DNA from: Bartonella sp. HY328
GTDB taxonomy: Bacteria > Pseudomonadota > Alphaproteobacteria > Rhizobiales > Rhizobiaceae
Assembly: GCF_025449335.1 (NCBI RefSeq)
Contig: NZ_CP104883.1
Span: 984,501 to 1,048,500, forward strand
Direction of reading: 5' to 3'
Length of the DNA stretch: 64,000 nucleotides
The translations under genes and the position numbers were made by a program. Each line of letters starts with the position of its first letter. Position 1 is the stretch's first letter. Below the pieces are notes generated by a model. The model was not told where the DNA came from. It searched no databases and was given only the letters and a program-made list of their open reading frames with translations. This document shows positions 46,410-55,234 of this stretch, one piece after another.

Positions 46410-46676
46410 TTACTTCAATTGACTATCTTTACTGCCGCGGCGATTATAGGTGCTTTGAATTTTATTTGTTTTTTCATGTTCTGCCTGACATGCAATACAA
46501 AACTTTACACCTTTTAAAGCCAGCCTACGTTTTTCTGGAATCGGCTCATCACATTCAACACAAAAATACTCACTTTCACCATGTGGCAAATTCTGCCTTG
46601 CTAGCTGTAAAGCATCATCAAGGCTTGCATCAACCTGCTCTTGAACTGCACCGTCCGAGGTCCATCCACCAGCCAT
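46410..46676 (-). CDS. DksA/TraR-type C4 zinc-finger protein
   Basis: An 88-residue protein with a four-cysteine zinc finger: Cys39 and Cys42 in 'YFCVECDEPIP', Cys60 and Cys63 in 'FCIACQ'. A short helical N-terminal part precedes it. It is like the small YbiI-type members rather than full-length DksA; it lacks the long coiled coil that reaches the RNA polymerase active site. A role at RNA polymerase is therefore uncertain. It lies 145 bp downstream of the COG0523 gene on the same strand, and no terminator was seen between them. Confidence 0.85.
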   Translation of the reverse strand: MAGGWTSDGAVQEQVDASLDDALQLARQNLPHGESEYFCVECDEPIPEKRRLALKGVKFCIACQAEHEKTNKIQSTYNRRGSKDSQLK

Positions 46677-46821
46677 TCAACACTCCTTTTAGATAATTAT
46701 TCGTTTAAAAATATATAATTATTGCAAGGGCCTAATTCAAGTTAGCAAGGGGAGGGAAGGTCAATCCAATCTATAAAAAATTCAATAAAAAGTGATGGGT
46801 GGTTTAGCTTGGTTTGATGGG

Positions 46822-48036
46822 TTAACTCCAATGAGCAAAAGGATCATCTAGTTTTTGCCATTCAGAAAAATTAAAATTATCGTCCGCAATGAGGCAATCA
46901 TCAAGGCAGATTCGCAACATTTTTTCATCCATTGGATCACAACCAATAAAAACAATTTCTTGCCGCCTATCTCCCCATATTGGATCCATTTTTTCTGTCA
47001 TCATTTCACGCCATTGAGGATTTTCTGGCCATTTGTTTTTTGGTACCGAAGACCACCAACGTCCATATCTTTGGGTGCGCATTTGCGCGCCGGCTTGGCT
47101 GATTTCTCCAACAAAATCCGGCCGTGTTGCCAACCAAAAAAAACCTTTGGCACGCACAACGCCCGGCCAAGAACTATTTAGAAAATTTTGCAGTTTTTGC
47201 GGATGGAATGGTCGGCGCGCACGATAGACAAATGAGCGAATACCATATTCCTCGGTTTCTGGAATATGGTCTTTAAAGCCATAAAGTTCTTTGGCCCAAA
47301 GTGGGTGATCTGCTACCTTATCAAAATCAAATAGTCCTGTATTTAATAGCTTATCGGGTGCAATTTCACCAAAATTGGTTTCAATTATTTTTGCATCAGC
47401 ATTTAACGAGCGGATAATGGTTTTAGCAAGCTGGAGATTTTCTTGGGCGGCGCTAGCAATTTTGTTCAACACAATAATATTTGCAAATTCAATTTGATCG
47501 ACCAAAAGGTCAATTAATGTTCGTTCATCATTGTCGCCAGCAGTTTCACCCAAATCCGAAAGACGCTGACTGTTAGAATAATAATGTAATAAATTAGCCG
47601 TATCGACGACGGTCACCATAGTATCTAAGCGTACAAGGTCGGAAAGGCTTTTGCCATCTTCATCTCGCCAGTCAAAAGTTGCTGCAACTGGCATTGGTTC
47701 TGATATGCCGGTTGATTCAATGAGCAAATAATCAAAGCGGTTTTGCTTGGCCAAACGCTCGACTTCAACCAGTAAATCTTCACGCAAGGTGCAGCAAATA
47801 CAACCATTGGTAAGCTCCACCAACTGGGCATCAAGGCGTGAAAGACTACTTGCTTCATCACCGCTTAAATCTGCTCGGATAAGCTCGGCATCAATATTTA
47901 TCTCGCTCATATCATTGACGATAATGGCAACCTTTAAATCCTTGCAATTATTTAAAATATGGTTGAGCAAGGTGGTCTTGCCAGCACCCAAAAAACCCGA
48001 CAAAACCGTAACAGGTAAACGGCGATCTTGGCTCAT
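46822..48036 (-). CDS. COG0523 (CobW/ZigA-like) GTP-dependent zinc metallochaperone
   Basis: A 404-residue G3E-family GTPase. Walker A '[12 protein letters not shown]' is at 14-25, the metal-binding CxCC motif is Cys79-Ile-Cys81-Cys82 ('[11 protein letters not shown]'), and 'NKIASA' is the guanine-specificity site. A CobW C-terminal domain ('[18 protein letters not shown]', '[10 protein letters not shown]') completes it. The ATG at 48036 has GGAG seven bases upstream. A perfect Zur-box-like dyad 140 bp upstream suggests induction by zinc shortage, as for ZigA. Cobalamin or nitrile hydratase relatives are less likely, since no such genes are nearby. Confidence 0.9.
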   Translation of the reverse strand: MSQDRRLPVTVLSGFLGAGKTTLLNHILNNCKDLKVAIIVNDMSEINIDAELIRADLSGDEASSLSRLDAQLVELTNGCICCTLREDLLVEVERLAKQNRFDYLLIESTGISEPMPVAATFDWRDEDGKSLSDLVRLDTMVTVVDTANLLHYYSNSQRLSDLGETAGDNDERTLIDLLVDQIEFANIIVLNKIASAAQENLQLAKTIIRSLNADAKIIETNFGEIAPDKLLNTGLFDFDKVADHPLWAKELYGFKDHIPETEEYGIRSFVYRARRPFHPQKLQNFLNSSWPGVVRAKGFFWLATRPDFVGEISQAGAQMRTQRYGRWWSSVPKNKWPENPQWREMMTEKMDPIWGDRRQEIVFIGCDPMDEKMLRICLDDCLIADDNFNFSEWQKLDDPFAHWS

Positions 48037-48662
48037 TATATACTCCAATTCAAAACGATGTGAAAACCGAAATTAATAAAAAAAAGTGTAAAAGCATCTG
48101 TTGCCAACCATCAAAGATGGTGGCTTAAAATTATTTGTCCCTTTTGATATTTTCAGTTATGCAATTTAATAGGATATGTAATGTAATAACATTACATTGT
48201 CCAGTAGTTTTTTATAGTTCTAAACTGCTTTGTAAGTTTATAAATTATCTTTAAACTTATGCGGTGATGAATCGATTCAAAAACTGAGGCTAAATTTAAG
48301 CTCAGCTTATGACAAATTTTTGCAATAGTTTTTTCGAAACTCCTCGAAAATATTCATATTTTTCAGCGATTCTTCTCACATCTAATCTTTAGGTTTTCAC
48401 CAAAATTTCCCTATACCATTTTGTTCAAAATAAGTGATCCTGACCCAAATCTTGAAAGAATCTCATCATATAATGAGCAGGTTTTATAGAGCCGCCATAA
48501 TTAAATCATAATCCAATTATATCTGTTAAAGTACTTTGTGATACAAAGTTCATTTTAATAGAAAGTTAGAATGGCTTATGAGTTGCTAACATCGGTTTTT
48601 TAAAAACAGCCGTAGCAATAAGGCATAGCAAACTTAGTATAATAGTATTTGACGGGGTAATC
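48037..48662. other. Long intergenic stretch between the COG0523 and membrane-protein genes
   Basis: About 600 bp, AT-rich, without a supported gene. It holds the Zur-like site at 48176-48197. A weak stem TTTTCGA/TCGAAAA lies near 48331-48351. Near 48436 is a sequence close to one at about 3870 (TCCTGACCC-x-AATC). Confidence 0.5.
48176..48197. promoter_or_regulatory. Probable Zur box upstream of the COG0523 gene
   Basis: ATGTAATGT-AATA-ACATTACAT is a 9-bp perfect inverted repeat with a 4-bp spacer. It resembles Zur operators, which are AT-rich dyads with GTTATA/ATAAC or GTAATGT/ACATTAC halves. It is 140 bp before the COG0523 start. The regulator gene is not in the window. Confidence 0.6.
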
Positions 48663-49271
48663 ATGGGAGATCTTGATAAAGCACTTGCCGATATTTCCTT
48701 TATTCGCCAACAAATGGCAACGGCAAAGGAATTTCGTGGACTTGGCCCAATGACAATGGCGCTCACTGCTATTCTTGCATTTATTACCGGCGGTTTACAA
48801 TTTATGTTTCCTCAGCTTGCCGCCACGCCCTTTGCCTTTTTTAGCAGTTGGATCACCACGGCAATCATAGCAACGCTTTTAGTCGGCGGCGAAATGATTG
48901 CGCGTTCAAGGCGTCACCATCAAGGCATGGCTGATGAAATGGTGCTTGCTGCCATGAGTCATTTATTACCTGCTGGTATTATCGGTGCCTTACTTTTAAC
49001 TGCCTTTGCCTTTTATGCACCTGATCTATATTGGTTATTGCCACCTTTATGGTTGATACTGGTTGGTTGTTGCCTTTTTGCAGCTTTACGAATTTTACCG
49101 TCATCGCTTGCCCTTGGTGCTGCCACTTATGTGATTTTGGGCTTTGTTACTTTTATTTTTACTGCGTCATCGCGTGATTTATCACCACTTTCCATGGCTT
49201 TGACCTTTGGTGGCGGCCAAAGTCTTATGGCTTTATTGCTTTATTCCGCAAAGGGGAAAAACAATGCCTAA
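48663..49271 (+). CDS. Hypothetical multi-pass membrane protein
   Basis: A 202-residue protein with a short cytoplasmic N-terminal helix ('DISFIRQQMATAKEFRG') and about six membrane segments (near 30-48, 55-78, 97-115, 123-142, 146-166, 177-195). No family is recognised with certainty. GGGG upstream supports the ATG. Its last eight bases overlap the start of the following winged-helix regulator gene, so the two form one unit. In other alphaproteobacteria similar membrane-protein/regulator pairs occur without assigned function. Confidence 0.75.
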   Translation: MGDLDKALADISFIRQQMATAKEFRGLGPMTMALTAILAFITGGLQFMFPQLAATPFAFFSSWITTAIIATLLVGGEMIARSRRHHQGMADEMVLAAMSHLLPAGIIGALLLTAFAFYAPDLYWLLPPLWLILVGCCLFAALRILPSSLALGAATYVILGFVTFIFTASSRDLSPLSMALTFGGGQSLMALLLYSAKGKNNA

Positions 49272-49629
49272 CTCATCATCGGCTCCCTTTTCTTATGACA
49301 ATCTTGACAAAATTATCCATGAGCGCGCGCGCCTTGCCATTTTAACCTCGCTAAGTGCCCATGATAGTTCGATGAAATTTGCTGATCTTAAAACATCTTG
49401 CGGTCTTAGTGATGGCAATCTAAGCCGCCATTTACAGGTATTGCAAGACGCAGGCCTTGTTGAAATAGATAAATATTTTGACAAATTACGCCCCGTTACC
49501 ACCTGTAAAATGACGAAAGAGGGGCAGCAACGCTTTTTGGATTACATTAATATTCTTGAACAAATTATTCGTGATGCCGCCCTTGCGCGTCAACACATCC
49601 CAAAAGGCTTAAAACCCGCAACGCCCTAA
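49264..49629 (+). CDS. Winged-helix transcriptional regulator (HTH_34/ArsR-like)
   Basis: A 121-residue DNA-binding protein. A winged helix spans about residues 14-95: 'HERARLAILTSLS', recognition helix 'LSDGNLSRHLQVLQDAGLVEI', split over 50-70, and wing 'TCKMTKEGQQRFLDYI'. There are no metal-binding cysteine motifs. The ATG lies inside the end of the membrane-protein gene, giving tight translational coupling. It probably controls its own operon; the signal is unknown. Confidence 0.82.
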   Translation: MPNSSSAPFSYDNLDKIIHERARLAILTSLSAHDSSMKFADLKTSCGLSDGNLSRHLQVLQDAGLVEIDKYFDKLRPVTTCKMTKEGQQRFLDYINILEQIIRDAALARQHIPKGLKPATP

Positions 49630-49749
49630 ATCTTTGTTCCTTTTTCAAAGCTTATTTAACTTCTTATCTCTTGGTGCTTACGCCGAGCAGGTTCCCCGTA
49701 TTCTTTTTCTAGAAATATATCATTAACCACCCATTTTTAGGTAATTATC

Positions 49750-50502
49750 ATGCATCATGACTTCATTGATTTCAAAAATAAAAAGCCCCTCCATGTTGCG
49801 ATTATTATGGATGGCAATGGCCGCTTTGCAACACGGCAAGGCTTACCACGTTCTTATGGCCATTACCAAGGCGCAGAAGCCGTTCGTAAAGCATTTATTC
49901 ATGCAAAAAATCTTAATATCAAAACATTAACGCTATTTGGTATGTCAACGGATAATTTTAAACGTCCAGCCCAAGAAGTTGAAACCATGATGGATATTTT
50001 CACTCTGTTTCTGTTGGCTGAGACAGAAAATCTTATAAACCACGATGTGAAGCTTACCGTCATTGGCATGAGGGAGCGGTTACCAGAAAAACTGCTTTTG
50101 GCAATTGACCATGCTGAAAGCCAAACAGCTCATTGCGGGGGCGTTCATATGCGTATAGCCATTGATTACTCATCACGTGACCAGATTTTAAAGGCGATAA
50201 AAACTCTTGATAATAAGCAAGATCTTAATCGCGACCTTTTTCACCAAGCATTGACTGGTAGCCAAGAAATTGGCGATGTTGATCTTGTTATACGCACTAG
50301 CGGCGAACAAAGATTATCTGATTTTTTACTGTGGGAAAGTGCCTATGCAGAATTATGGTTCACTCAAAAGATGTGGCCGGAGTTTGAACCAGAAGATTTG
50401 GTTGAAGCTGTAAGCTTTTTTCACAATCGTGAGCGCCGCTTCGGACTTGTTGGACAAGATTCGTTAAAAATAGTTTCCAGCTACCAACAATTAAACACAT
50501 AA
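49750..50502 (+). CDS. cis-Prenyltransferase (UppS-like paralogue)
   Basis: A 250-residue isoprenyl diphosphate synthase of the undecaprenyl/decaprenyl cis type. The catalytic Asp21 lies in 'IIMDGNGRFA', followed by 'GHYQGAEAVR' and the C-terminal 'DLVIRTSGEQRLSDFLLWESAYAEL' (two parts, about 178-202). Two usually invariant positions are changed: Phe26 replaces the Trp in 'NGRW', and 'GMSTDNFKRP' replaces 'SSENWKRP'. It is not in the frr-cdsA setting of uppS, so it may be a second enzyme making a special polyprenyl lipid. It lies between a regulator gene and tRNA-Met. Confidence 0.85.
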   Translation: MHHDFIDFKNKKPLHVAIIMDGNGRFATRQGLPRSYGHYQGAEAVRKAFIHAKNLNIKTLTLFGMSTDNFKRPAQEVETMMDIFTLFLLAETENLINHDVKLTVIGMRERLPEKLLLAIDHAESQTAHCGGVHMRIAIDYSSRDQILKAIKTLDNKQDLNRDLFHQALTGSQEIGDVDLVIRTSGEQRLSDFLLWESAYAELWFTQKMWPEFEPEDLVEAVSFFHNRERRFGLVGQDSLKIVSSYQQLNT

Positions 50503-50559
50503 GTTGAGTTATATCTTTGAGGGAAACGTTAATAATTCACCGAATAATAATCGAAAAAT

Positions 50560-50636
50560 TGGTAGCGGAGGAGGGATTCGAACCCCCGACACAAGGATTA
50601 TGATTCCTCTGCTCTAACCTACTGAGCTACTCCGCC
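50560..50636 (-). tRNA. tRNA-Met (elongator type, anticodon CAT)
   Basis: On the minus strand: acceptor GGCGGAG/CTCCGCT, anticodon stem GAGGA/TCCTT with loop ATCATAA (anticodon CAT), T-arm GGGGGTTCGAATCCC and encoded CCA. The G1-T72 wobble and the lack of the initiator GGG-CCC stem favour elongator methionine; an isoleucine-2 type cannot be excluded from sequence alone. Confidence 0.93.
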
Positions 50637-50782
50637 AAATCAACATCGTTGTCAATTTCGCTGTCGGTGGCGTGGATATAAAGGGCAAAAATTAATCTGT
50701 CAAGCATTGTTTATCGCTTTATCTCTTGTCATATGACGATAAGGCGGATATTGAAACAATATTGTTAAAGGAATGGATTGAA

Positions 50783-51763
50783 ATGTCGCCACGCGTAGCA
50801 GTTTTAGGATGCGGTTATTGGGGGAGTAACCATATTCGCACTTTAAAGGGCCTTGGTGCATTGGCCGCGGTCTCTGATGCTAATACCGACCGCGCTGAGG
50901 GCTTTGCAGCAGAACATGATGTCGAGGCAATTGCCATTGATGATTTGTTCACTCGCCCCGATATTGATGCGATTGTTATGGCATTGCCGCCGCAATTCCA
51001 TGCACAAAATGCGATTCGCGCTGTTGAAAATGGCAAAGATGTGCTTGTGGAAAAGCCCATCGCCCTTAATGTGGAAGATGCTGAGCGTGAAGTTAGAATC
51101 GCCGAAGAGAATAAACGCATTTTCATGGTTGGCCATGTTTTGCGTTTTCATCCAGCCTTTGAAAAACTCATGGAACTCGTCAATTCGGGCGAATTGGGTG
51201 AAATAAAGTATATTCACAGCCACCGTATGGGGCTTGGTAAATTCCACACGGAAAGCGATGCTTTATGGGATCTTGCGCCCCATGATCTTTCAATGATTCT
51301 TGCTTTAACTGGCTGTGAGCCATCAGAGATTCGTGGCGAAGGTGCAGCGATTATTGACCAATTATCAGATTTTGCTCATGTGCATATGGTATTCCCCAAT
51401 GGATTACGCAGCCATTTGGTAGCATCACGCCTTAATCCTTATCGGGAACGGCGCTTGACTGTTGTTGGTACCAAAGCTATGGCCGTGTTTGATGATGTTG
51501 AACCATGGGAGCGTAAACTTGGTATTTATCGCTTTGCAGTTTGGCAAGATAATGGCCAATGGGCATTTACTGCAAATGAGCCTGAATATCTTGCGGTCAA
51601 TGAGGGCATGCCCTTAACCCGCGAATTGCAGCATTTCTTGCATTGCATAGAAACGCGCAGCGAGCCGCGGACCAATGGCCATGAAGCAATTGCAGTGCTA
51701 AAAATTCTAACCGCTGGTAGCGTTAATCATAGTGGCGCTAAAACTATGCGTGATTTGCTTTAG
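50783..51763 (+). CDS. gnnA: Gfo/Idh/MocA oxidoreductase, probable GnnA
   Basis: A 326-residue NAD-dependent sugar oxidoreductase. The Rossmann 'VAVLGCGYWGSNH' is at 5-17, the catalytic 'LVEKPIALN' lysine near 92, and the C-terminal domain has 'WDLAPHDLSM'. It is followed by a DegT-type aminotransferase. In other bacteria GnnA oxidises UDP-GlcNAc at C3 and GnnB aminates it, giving UDP-GlcNAc3N for diaminoglucose lipid A, which Brucella and Bartonella have. That makes gnnA the best guess, but other amino-sugar pathways use the same enzyme pair. The ATG at 50783 fits better than 50726. Confidence 0.7.
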   Translation: MSPRVAVLGCGYWGSNHIRTLKGLGALAAVSDANTDRAEGFAAEHDVEAIAIDDLFTRPDIDAIVMALPPQFHAQNAIRAVENGKDVLVEKPIALNVEDAEREVRIAEENKRIFMVGHVLRFHPAFEKLMELVNSGELGEIKYIHSHRMGLGKFHTESDALWDLAPHDLSMILALTGCEPSEIRGEGAAIIDQLSDFAHVHMVFPNGLRSHLVASRLNPYRERRLTVVGTKAMAVFDDVEPWERKLGIYRFAVWQDNGQWAFTANEPEYLAVNEGMPLTRELQHFLHCIETRSEPRTNGHEAIAVLKILTAGSVNHSGAKTMRDLL

Positions 51764-51927
51764 GTCGTTTTTGGCTTCATTATAAATTATTCGTTCAACA
51801 GCTGTTACAGTTGTTATCAATCTTGTGAACGCTCACCTGTAGCCATTAACATCAATCAGGATTAAAACAGATTATGTTTTGATTCGGTGGCTATAAGCCA
51901 TCATTTTTAAGAAGCGGAGCCGCCCTT

Positions 51928-53046
51928 ATGCAATTTATCGATCTTGGCGCCCAGCGCGCGCGCATTGAAGATAAAATCAATACTGCAGTTTTAAAAGTTA
52001 TTGCTGATGGACGCTATATTTTAGGCCCTGAAGTAGCGCAATTTGAACAAGAACTTGCGGATTATGTTGGCGTAAAGCACGTTATCGCCTGTGCTAACGG
52101 AACCGATGCTTTGGTTATGCCATTAATGGCCAAAGGAATCGGCCCTGGAGACGCTGTTTTTTGCCCTAGCTTTACCTTTGCTGCTACTGCCGAAGTTATT
52201 GCCCTTGTGGGAGCCGAACCGGTATTTATTGATGTTTTACCTGACAGCTATAATATGGATACGGCGCAGCTTAAGCAAGCAATCCAAATGATTAAAAAAG
52301 AAGGTCGTCTTACCCCAAAGGCGATCATCCCAGTTGATATTTTTGGTCTACCGGCGGATTATAAGGCGATTAATGCTATAGCTGCCGAAGAAGGTTTATT
52401 TGTCATTGAAGACGCCGCGCAATCCATTGGCGGTAAAAGCGGTAACACCATGTGCGGTGCCTATGGTGATGTAGCTGCAACCAGCTTTTATCCAGCCAAG
52501 CCTTTGGGCTGCTATGGTGATGGCGGTGCAATGTTTACCGATAGTGATGAACTTGCAGATATTCTGCGCTCTATCCTTTTCCATGGTAAGGGTGAAACGC
52601 AATATGACAATGTTCGCATTGGTTTAAACTCGCGTCTTGATACAATTCAAGCCGCTATTTTGATTGAAAAATTAGCCATTCTCGAAGACGAAATGCAACA
52701 ACGCGAAATTATTGGTAAGCGTTATAGGGACGGTTTAAAAGACGTGGTTAAAACACCTTTTATACCTGAAAATACACGTTCTGCTTATGCTCAATATACG
52801 ATTGAAGCTGAAAATCGCGATGGTTTGCGTGCACATCTACAGGAAAAAGGCATTCCGTCAGTTATTTATTATGTAAAGCCATTGCATTTACAAACAGCCT
52901 ACAAGGATTATCCACGCGCAAGCGAGCAGTTGGTTATATCTGAAGGTCTTGCAGAAAGAGTTTTAAGCCTTCCAATGCATCCTTATTTAAGCGAAAGCGA
53001 TCAGGATAAGATTATTGAAGAAATCAGAGCTTTTTATAAAAAATAA
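51928..53046 (+). CDS. gnnB: DegT/DnrJ family sugar aminotransferase, probable GnnB
   Basis: A 372-residue PLP-dependent aminotransferase. The Schiff-base lysine is Lys191 in 'SFYPAKPLGCYGDGGA'. 'ACANGTDALVMPL' binds the cofactor phosphate, 'VIEDAAQSIGG' binds the ring, and 'RIGLNSRLDTIQAAIL' is conserved. It lies 164 bp downstream of the Gfo/Idh/MocA gene. With it, it would convert a 3-keto nucleotide sugar to the 3-amino sugar. The pair may serve O-antigen or capsule sugars instead, but no glycosyltransferases are near, favouring lipid A. Confidence 0.72.
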   Translation: MQFIDLGAQRARIEDKINTAVLKVIADGRYILGPEVAQFEQELADYVGVKHVIACANGTDALVMPLMAKGIGPGDAVFCPSFTFAATAEVIALVGAEPVFIDVLPDSYNMDTAQLKQAIQMIKKEGRLTPKAIIPVDIFGLPADYKAINAIAAEEGLFVIEDAAQSIGGKSGNTMCGAYGDVAATSFYPAKPLGCYGDGGAMFTDSDELADILRSILFHGKGETQYDNVRIGLNSRLDTIQAAILIEKLAILEDEMQQREIIGKRYRDGLKDVVKTPFIPENTRSAYAQYTIEAENRDGLRAHLQEKGIPSVIYYVKPLHLQTAYKDYPRASEQLVISEGLAERVLSLPMHPYLSESDQDKIIEEIRAFYKK

Positions 53047-53070
53047 GCCAAAATTTTGATTTTAGAAAAT

Positions 53071-53107
53071 AAAGCCCTTGATGATTTAATACATCAAGGG
53101 CTTTTTT
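53071..53107. terminator. Strong terminator after gnnB
   Basis: A 13-bp stem AAAGCCCTTGATG/CATCAAGGGCTTT with a 9-nt loop and a T6 run. It could also serve the convergent ATPase gene. Confidence 0.9.
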
Positions 53108-53155
53108 ATTTTTCTGCCATATTTAAAATGATACTTGATTTGCATTGGGGGGAAC

Positions 53156-54337
53156 CTAATAATCGGGCCATTTCCAACCCGCACGGTTGATAAGATTATT
53201 ATCTTTAAATGTTGTTTCACTAAATTCTTTATAAAGATTCAATATGGTGCCATGGCCTTGTTTCTTCAATAAATCAACCAATGGCTGTGCATGCGAAACA
53301 ACAATGAGCTGCATGTTTTTGGAAGCGGCACAGATAAGCTTAGCCAAGGCAGGCAATAAATCTGGATGTAAACTTGTTTCAGGTTCATTCAATACCATCA
53401 AGCTTGGTGGGCGAGGGGTTAATAAAGCGGCGAGCAGCATAATATAGCGCATGGTACCATCAGATAGTTCAGCAGATTTTAATGGGCGTAGTAACCCCTT
53501 TTGGTGCATTTGTAGCCCAAACCAACCTTCATGGTGGGTAATATCAATTACAGCGCTGGGAAAAGCAAGATCTATCATCTCAGCTAAGAGATTATCATCG
53601 CCAATTTGCAAAATAGTTTGAAGGGCCGCAGCAACATCACTGCCGTCATTGGCCATTATCGGCGTATAAGTGCCAATTTGGAGTTTTCTTGATGGTGCAT
53701 CACTATCGGTACGCAGATGATCATAAAACCGCCATGTAAGCAGCCTTTCCCGCAGTTCCAACAATTGTGGCGAAGCCTATGGATCGCCAGCAATTAGGCA
53801 CATGCTCTCATAATCAGATAGTTCAAAACGCGAATTTGTAAGTTCGCCATCTAAGTCACGCAAGGATAATAATGCACTTTTACGCAGGGCATGAATGCTT
53901 GATGGGCGTAAAGCACCACTCCATAAAGTTTCGCGTTTAAAAAGTGGGTCATATCGAAAAGGCCCCATATTATCGCCAATATTTTCATCCCCGCTGGTTG
54001 GAAAACCAAGTTCCAACGCATAACTCATATCACGGCTAGAAAACCTCAGCTTCAAACGCTTTCTCTGATTTGATACAGTACCTTGAAAGGCACTATGCCC
54101 TGAACGCATATCTCTGGAAATTTTTTCAGGCCCAGCCCAAAAGACCGATTGGATTCCGCCTTCTTTGGCTAAATTACCAACAAGCTCACCATTTGCCGCT
54201 GATGCCAAAAGGCGTAATGAGCGATAAAGATTGGATTTACCGGCACCATTGGCACCAGTAATAATGGTTAATTTATCAAGTGGGACAATGAGATCGCGGA
54301 TTGAGCGATAGCCAGATATTGCTAATGTATCAATCAT
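53156..54337 (-). pseudogene. AAA-family ATPase interrupted by an in-frame TAG
   Basis: On the minus strand one frame runs from ATG at 54337 to TAA at 53156, broken by a single TAG at 53777-53779. Without it the product would be 393 residues. The N-terminal half has 'YRSI' and Walker A 'TGANGAGKSN'. The C-terminal half has the ABC-type signature 'ELSDGTMR', Walker B 'LMVLNEPETSLHPDL' and 'IVVSHAQPLVD'. This is a RecF/SMC-like ATPase of the AAA_21 (COG4637) type. Codons directly after the TAG (A-S-P-Q-L-L-E-L-R) continue the protein normally, so only one base differs. It could be a young pseudogene, a suppressed amber codon or a sequencing error. Confidence 0.85.
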
Positions 54338-54571
54338 TATTTAACCTTAAAACGAAACGTCCTGATAACCTTTACTTGTAAACTTTGTAGATAGATTATC
54401 ACAGCGAAAATTTACATAAAGTCAGATAACTCATAAATATATGAATTTTAATATTTTTTTTATTATATCAGTATTTCGTGTGTCATGTGGGTAAGTTTAT
54501 GGTTAATCGCTCTGTACACATCTTGTTAATAAAATTGGTTTTATGCTTTTACCTCAATTAGAGGTATTAAC

Positions 54572-55153
54572 ATGTCGCGCATTTTGTTTTTTTTAACGCT
54601 AGTGGCGTTATTAGCTGGGTGTGCAAGCGCTCCCACTCGTACGACCAATGCTTGTGCTGTTCTTGACCAAAAGAACGGCTTTTTCACCAATTGGGAACGC
54701 TCTGTAAAAAAAGCCGAGCGCGAATATGGTATTCCAACACCTGTAATTTTGGCAACCATGTATGCAGAATCAAATTTCAAGCACAATGCGCGCCCACCAC
54801 GAACTAAATTACTTGGCTTTATCCCTTGGAAACGCCAATCAAGCGCATATGGTTATGCACAAGCACTTGATGGGACTTGGGATCGCTATCGCCGCGAAAC
54901 GGGGCGCACGGGGGCAAAGCGCAATAATTTTGAAGATGCTGCCCGTTTTATCGCTTGGTACCACCGCCAAAGTGTACAAAAAAATGGTGTCGCTCCCCAT
55001 GATGCCTATAATCTTTATCTTAATTATTATCTTGGTCACACAGGTTATGCGCGCGGTAATGGGCGTGGAGGTATTGCCGCACGTGGCGCACAGCGTGCGC
55101 AAACAATGAGCCGTCAATATGATATGCAATTACGCCAATGTGGACGACGGTAA
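54572..55153 (+). CDS. Lytic-transglycosylase-like lipoprotein
   Basis: A 193-residue outer-membrane lipoprotein. The lipobox is LAGC with Cys17. A SLT-type domain follows from about 40: catalytic Glu66 in 'ATMYAESNFKHNA', 'AYGYAQALDGTWDRYRRETG' and 'FIAWYHRQS'. Such proteins cut peptidoglycan to anhydro-muropeptides. The short length and basic C-terminus are typical of the small alphaproteobacterial type. Position far from the ATPase gene suggests its own promoter. A 2- to 3-gene cluster with the next small gene is possible (gap 81 bp). Confidence 0.88.
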   Translation: MSRILFFLTLVALLAGCASAPTRTTNACAVLDQKNGFFTNWERSVKKAEREYGIPTPVILATMYAESNFKHNARPPRTKLLGFIPWKRQSSAYGYAQALDGTWDRYRRETGRTGAKRNNFEDAARFIAWYHRQSVQKNGVAPHDAYNLYLNYYLGHTGYARGNGRGGIAARGAQRAQTMSRQYDMQLRQCGRR

Positions 55154-55234
55154 TTTTCAATAAATATATGATAAAATCATTAGGCTTCTTTAAAAAATAC
55201 GCATAAAATAACAAAAATATTATTTAGGTTAGCT

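Noticed and set aside
53777..53779. Stop codon recoding for a special amino acid (for example pyrrolysine)
   Set aside because: No PylS, PylT or other evidence is visible, and the ATPase family has no known recoded site here. A nonsense change or a read error is simpler.
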